Positions 6,407-7,454 of a stretch of 7,454 bases of DNA are shown piece by piece; the stretch's first letter is position 1; every line of letters starts with the position of its first letter. The DNA is taken from NCBI GenBank assembly GCA_021773655.1, contig JAJFJX010000338.1, positions 1 through 7,454 of the forward strand. Reading direction: 5' to 3'. Below the pieces are notes generated by a model that saw only the letters and a list, made by a program, of their open reading frames with translations, did not search any database and was not told the DNA's origin. The stretch is from Panacagrimonas sp. (GTDB lineage: Bacteria > Pseudomonadota > Gammaproteobacteria > Nevskiales > Nevskiaceae). Made by a program: the position numbers and the translations under genes.

Positions 6407-7454
6407 ATGTCCGCCGATTCGCTGCTCAACCACACCCTGTCGCTGCCCTGCGGCGCGGTGCTGCCCAACCGACTGTGCAAGGCGGCCCTGACCGAGGGCG
6501 TCGCCGATGATCGCCTGCGCGCCACTTCTCGACACGAGACGCTATACCGGCGCTGGAGCGAGGGCGGCGCCGGGCTGCTGCTGACCGGCAACGTGCAGAT
6601 CGACCGGCATGTGCTGGAGCGGCCCGGCAACGTCGCCATCGACCTGAGCGACCCATCGACACACGACGGCGAGGCGCGGGCGCGGCTGTCGCGCTGGGCA
6701 CGCGCGGGCACTATCGGCGGCAACCATCTGTGGATGCAGATCAGCCACGCCGGACGCCAGTCGCCCCGCTACGTCACCACCCGTCCACTGGCACCGTCGG
6801 CCGAGCAGCTCGGCCTGCTCGGCAACTTCGCCAGACCGCGGGCACTGACCGAGGACGAGATCCTCGACCTGATCCGGCGCTTTGCCGGTGCCGCGGTCAT
6901 CGCCCGGGACACCGGTTTCACCGGCGTGCAGATCCACGCCGCCCACGGGTATCTGCTCAGTTCCTTCCTGTCGCCGGTGACCAACCGCCGCGAAGACGCC
7001 TGGGGTGGTGTGCTCGAAAACCGCGCCCGCATGCTGATCCAGACCGTGCGCGCCGTGCGCAAGGCGGTCGGCAGCGATTTTCCGGTGGCGATCAAGCTCA
7101 ATTCCGACGACTTTCGCAAGAACGGCTTCTCCAACGACGAGTGCGTGCAGGTGGTTCGGTGGCTCAACGACGAGGCGCTGGACCTGCTGGAAGTCTCCGG
7201 CGGCAACTACGAGCAGCCGGTGCTGCTCGGTCATGCGGGTGAGGCCACCACCGCCACGCCGCTGCGGGAAAGCACGCGCCGGCGCGAGGCCTATTTCCTG
7301 GACTATGCCGAGCACATCCGTGCGGTGGCGAAGATGCCGCTGATGGTCACCGGCGGCTTTCGCAGCCGGGCCGGGATGCAGGCGGCGCTCGACGAAGGCG
7401 CCTGCGACCTCATCGGGATCGGACGTCCGCTGTGCACCCACACCGAGGCAGCGG
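6407..7454 (+). CDS. NADH:flavin oxidoreductase, Old Yellow Enzyme family (3' partial)
   Basis: An FMN-dependent TIM-barrel oxidoreductase; 349 residues are present and the frame is still open at the right edge. The family is usually about 350-430 residues in single-domain form, so at least a short C-terminal piece is missing. Longer two-domain relatives with a C-terminal FAD/NAD module cannot be excluded. Motifs in order are PNRLCKAALTEG (20-31), with Thr29 at the position that tunes the flavin in OYE relatives; QISHAGRQ (111-118); and HAAHGYLLSSFLSP (177-190), where His177 and His180 form the His-His substrate anion site of the dienoyl-CoA-reductase/TMADH-like branch. TNRREDAWGG (192-201), TGGFRS (315-320) and IGIGRPL (336-342, FMN phosphate site) follow. 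The start is chosen because it gives a normal family N-terminus; no strong ribosome site precedes it. The substrate is unknown; an electron-poor alkene is the general expectation. It is divergent from the phospholipase gene. Confidence 0.92.
   Translation, partial: MSADSLLNHTLSLPCGAVLPNRLCKAALTEGVADDRLRATSRHETLYRRWSEGGAGLLLTGNVQIDRHVLERPGNVAIDLSDPSTHDGEARARLSRWARAGTIGGNHLWMQISHAGRQSPRYVTTRPLAPSAEQLGLLGNFARPRALTEDEILDLIRRFAGAAVIARDTGFTGVQIHAAHGYLLSSFLSPVTNRREDAWGGVLENRARMLIQTVRAVRKAVGSDFPVAIKLNSDDFRKNGFSNDECVQVVRWLNDEALDLLEVSGGNYEQPVLLGHAGEATTATPLRESTRRREAYFLDYAEHIRAVAKMPLMVTGGFRSRAGMQAALDEGACDLIGIGRPLCTHTEAA

Overview
The window comes from a high-GC bacterium, most likely a proteobacterium. 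The MutM/Fpg protein is of ordinary proteobacterial type, and genes are tightly packed with few intergenic bases. I cannot name a genus from the sequence. There are four protein-coding genes in the order (+) surface protein, (+) mutM, (-) patatin-like phospholipase, (+) flavin oxidoreductase. The first and last are cut by the window edges. No RNA gene, insertion sequence, CRISPR array or attachment site was seen.

Positions 2-2899 hold the 3' part of a very large secreted or surface protein. Most of it is a parallel beta-helix built from short Gly/Asn-rich rungs. The rungs are themselves arranged in a five-rung super-repeat of about 150-170 residues that occurs three times plus part of a fourth. 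The helix is closed by a DQRGQPR...GAFEF segment like those of 'choice-of-anchor Q' surface proteins. A beta-sandwich-like region with a calcium-binding-like loop follows. Then comes a hydrophobic, sorting-tail-like segment, directly followed in the same frame by what looks like a complete lipoprotein signal (LAGC) and a collagen-like Gly-X-Y tract. A strong intrinsic terminator (2932-2958) ends this unit.

Positions 3092-3910 encode MutM, the 8-oxoguanine/Fapy DNA glycosylase, with every catalytic residue I could check in place. It converges on a minus-strand gene (3927-6296) for a patatin-like phospholipase. Only 16 bp separate the two genes, and an inverted repeat spans both stop codons. 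In the phospholipase, the motifs that form the active site lie at opposite ends of the chain, with about six predicted membrane segments between them.

A 110-bp divergent intergenic region (6297-6406) separates the phospholipase from a plus-strand Old Yellow Enzyme family NADH:flavin oxidoreductase that runs off the right edge. The genes do not form an obvious pathway. They look like a surface-protein locus next to a DNA-repair housekeeping gene, a membrane lipid hydrolase and an ene-reductase-type enzyme. The most unusual feature is the in-frame join of a sorting-tail-like segment to a lipoprotein/collagen module in the first gene.
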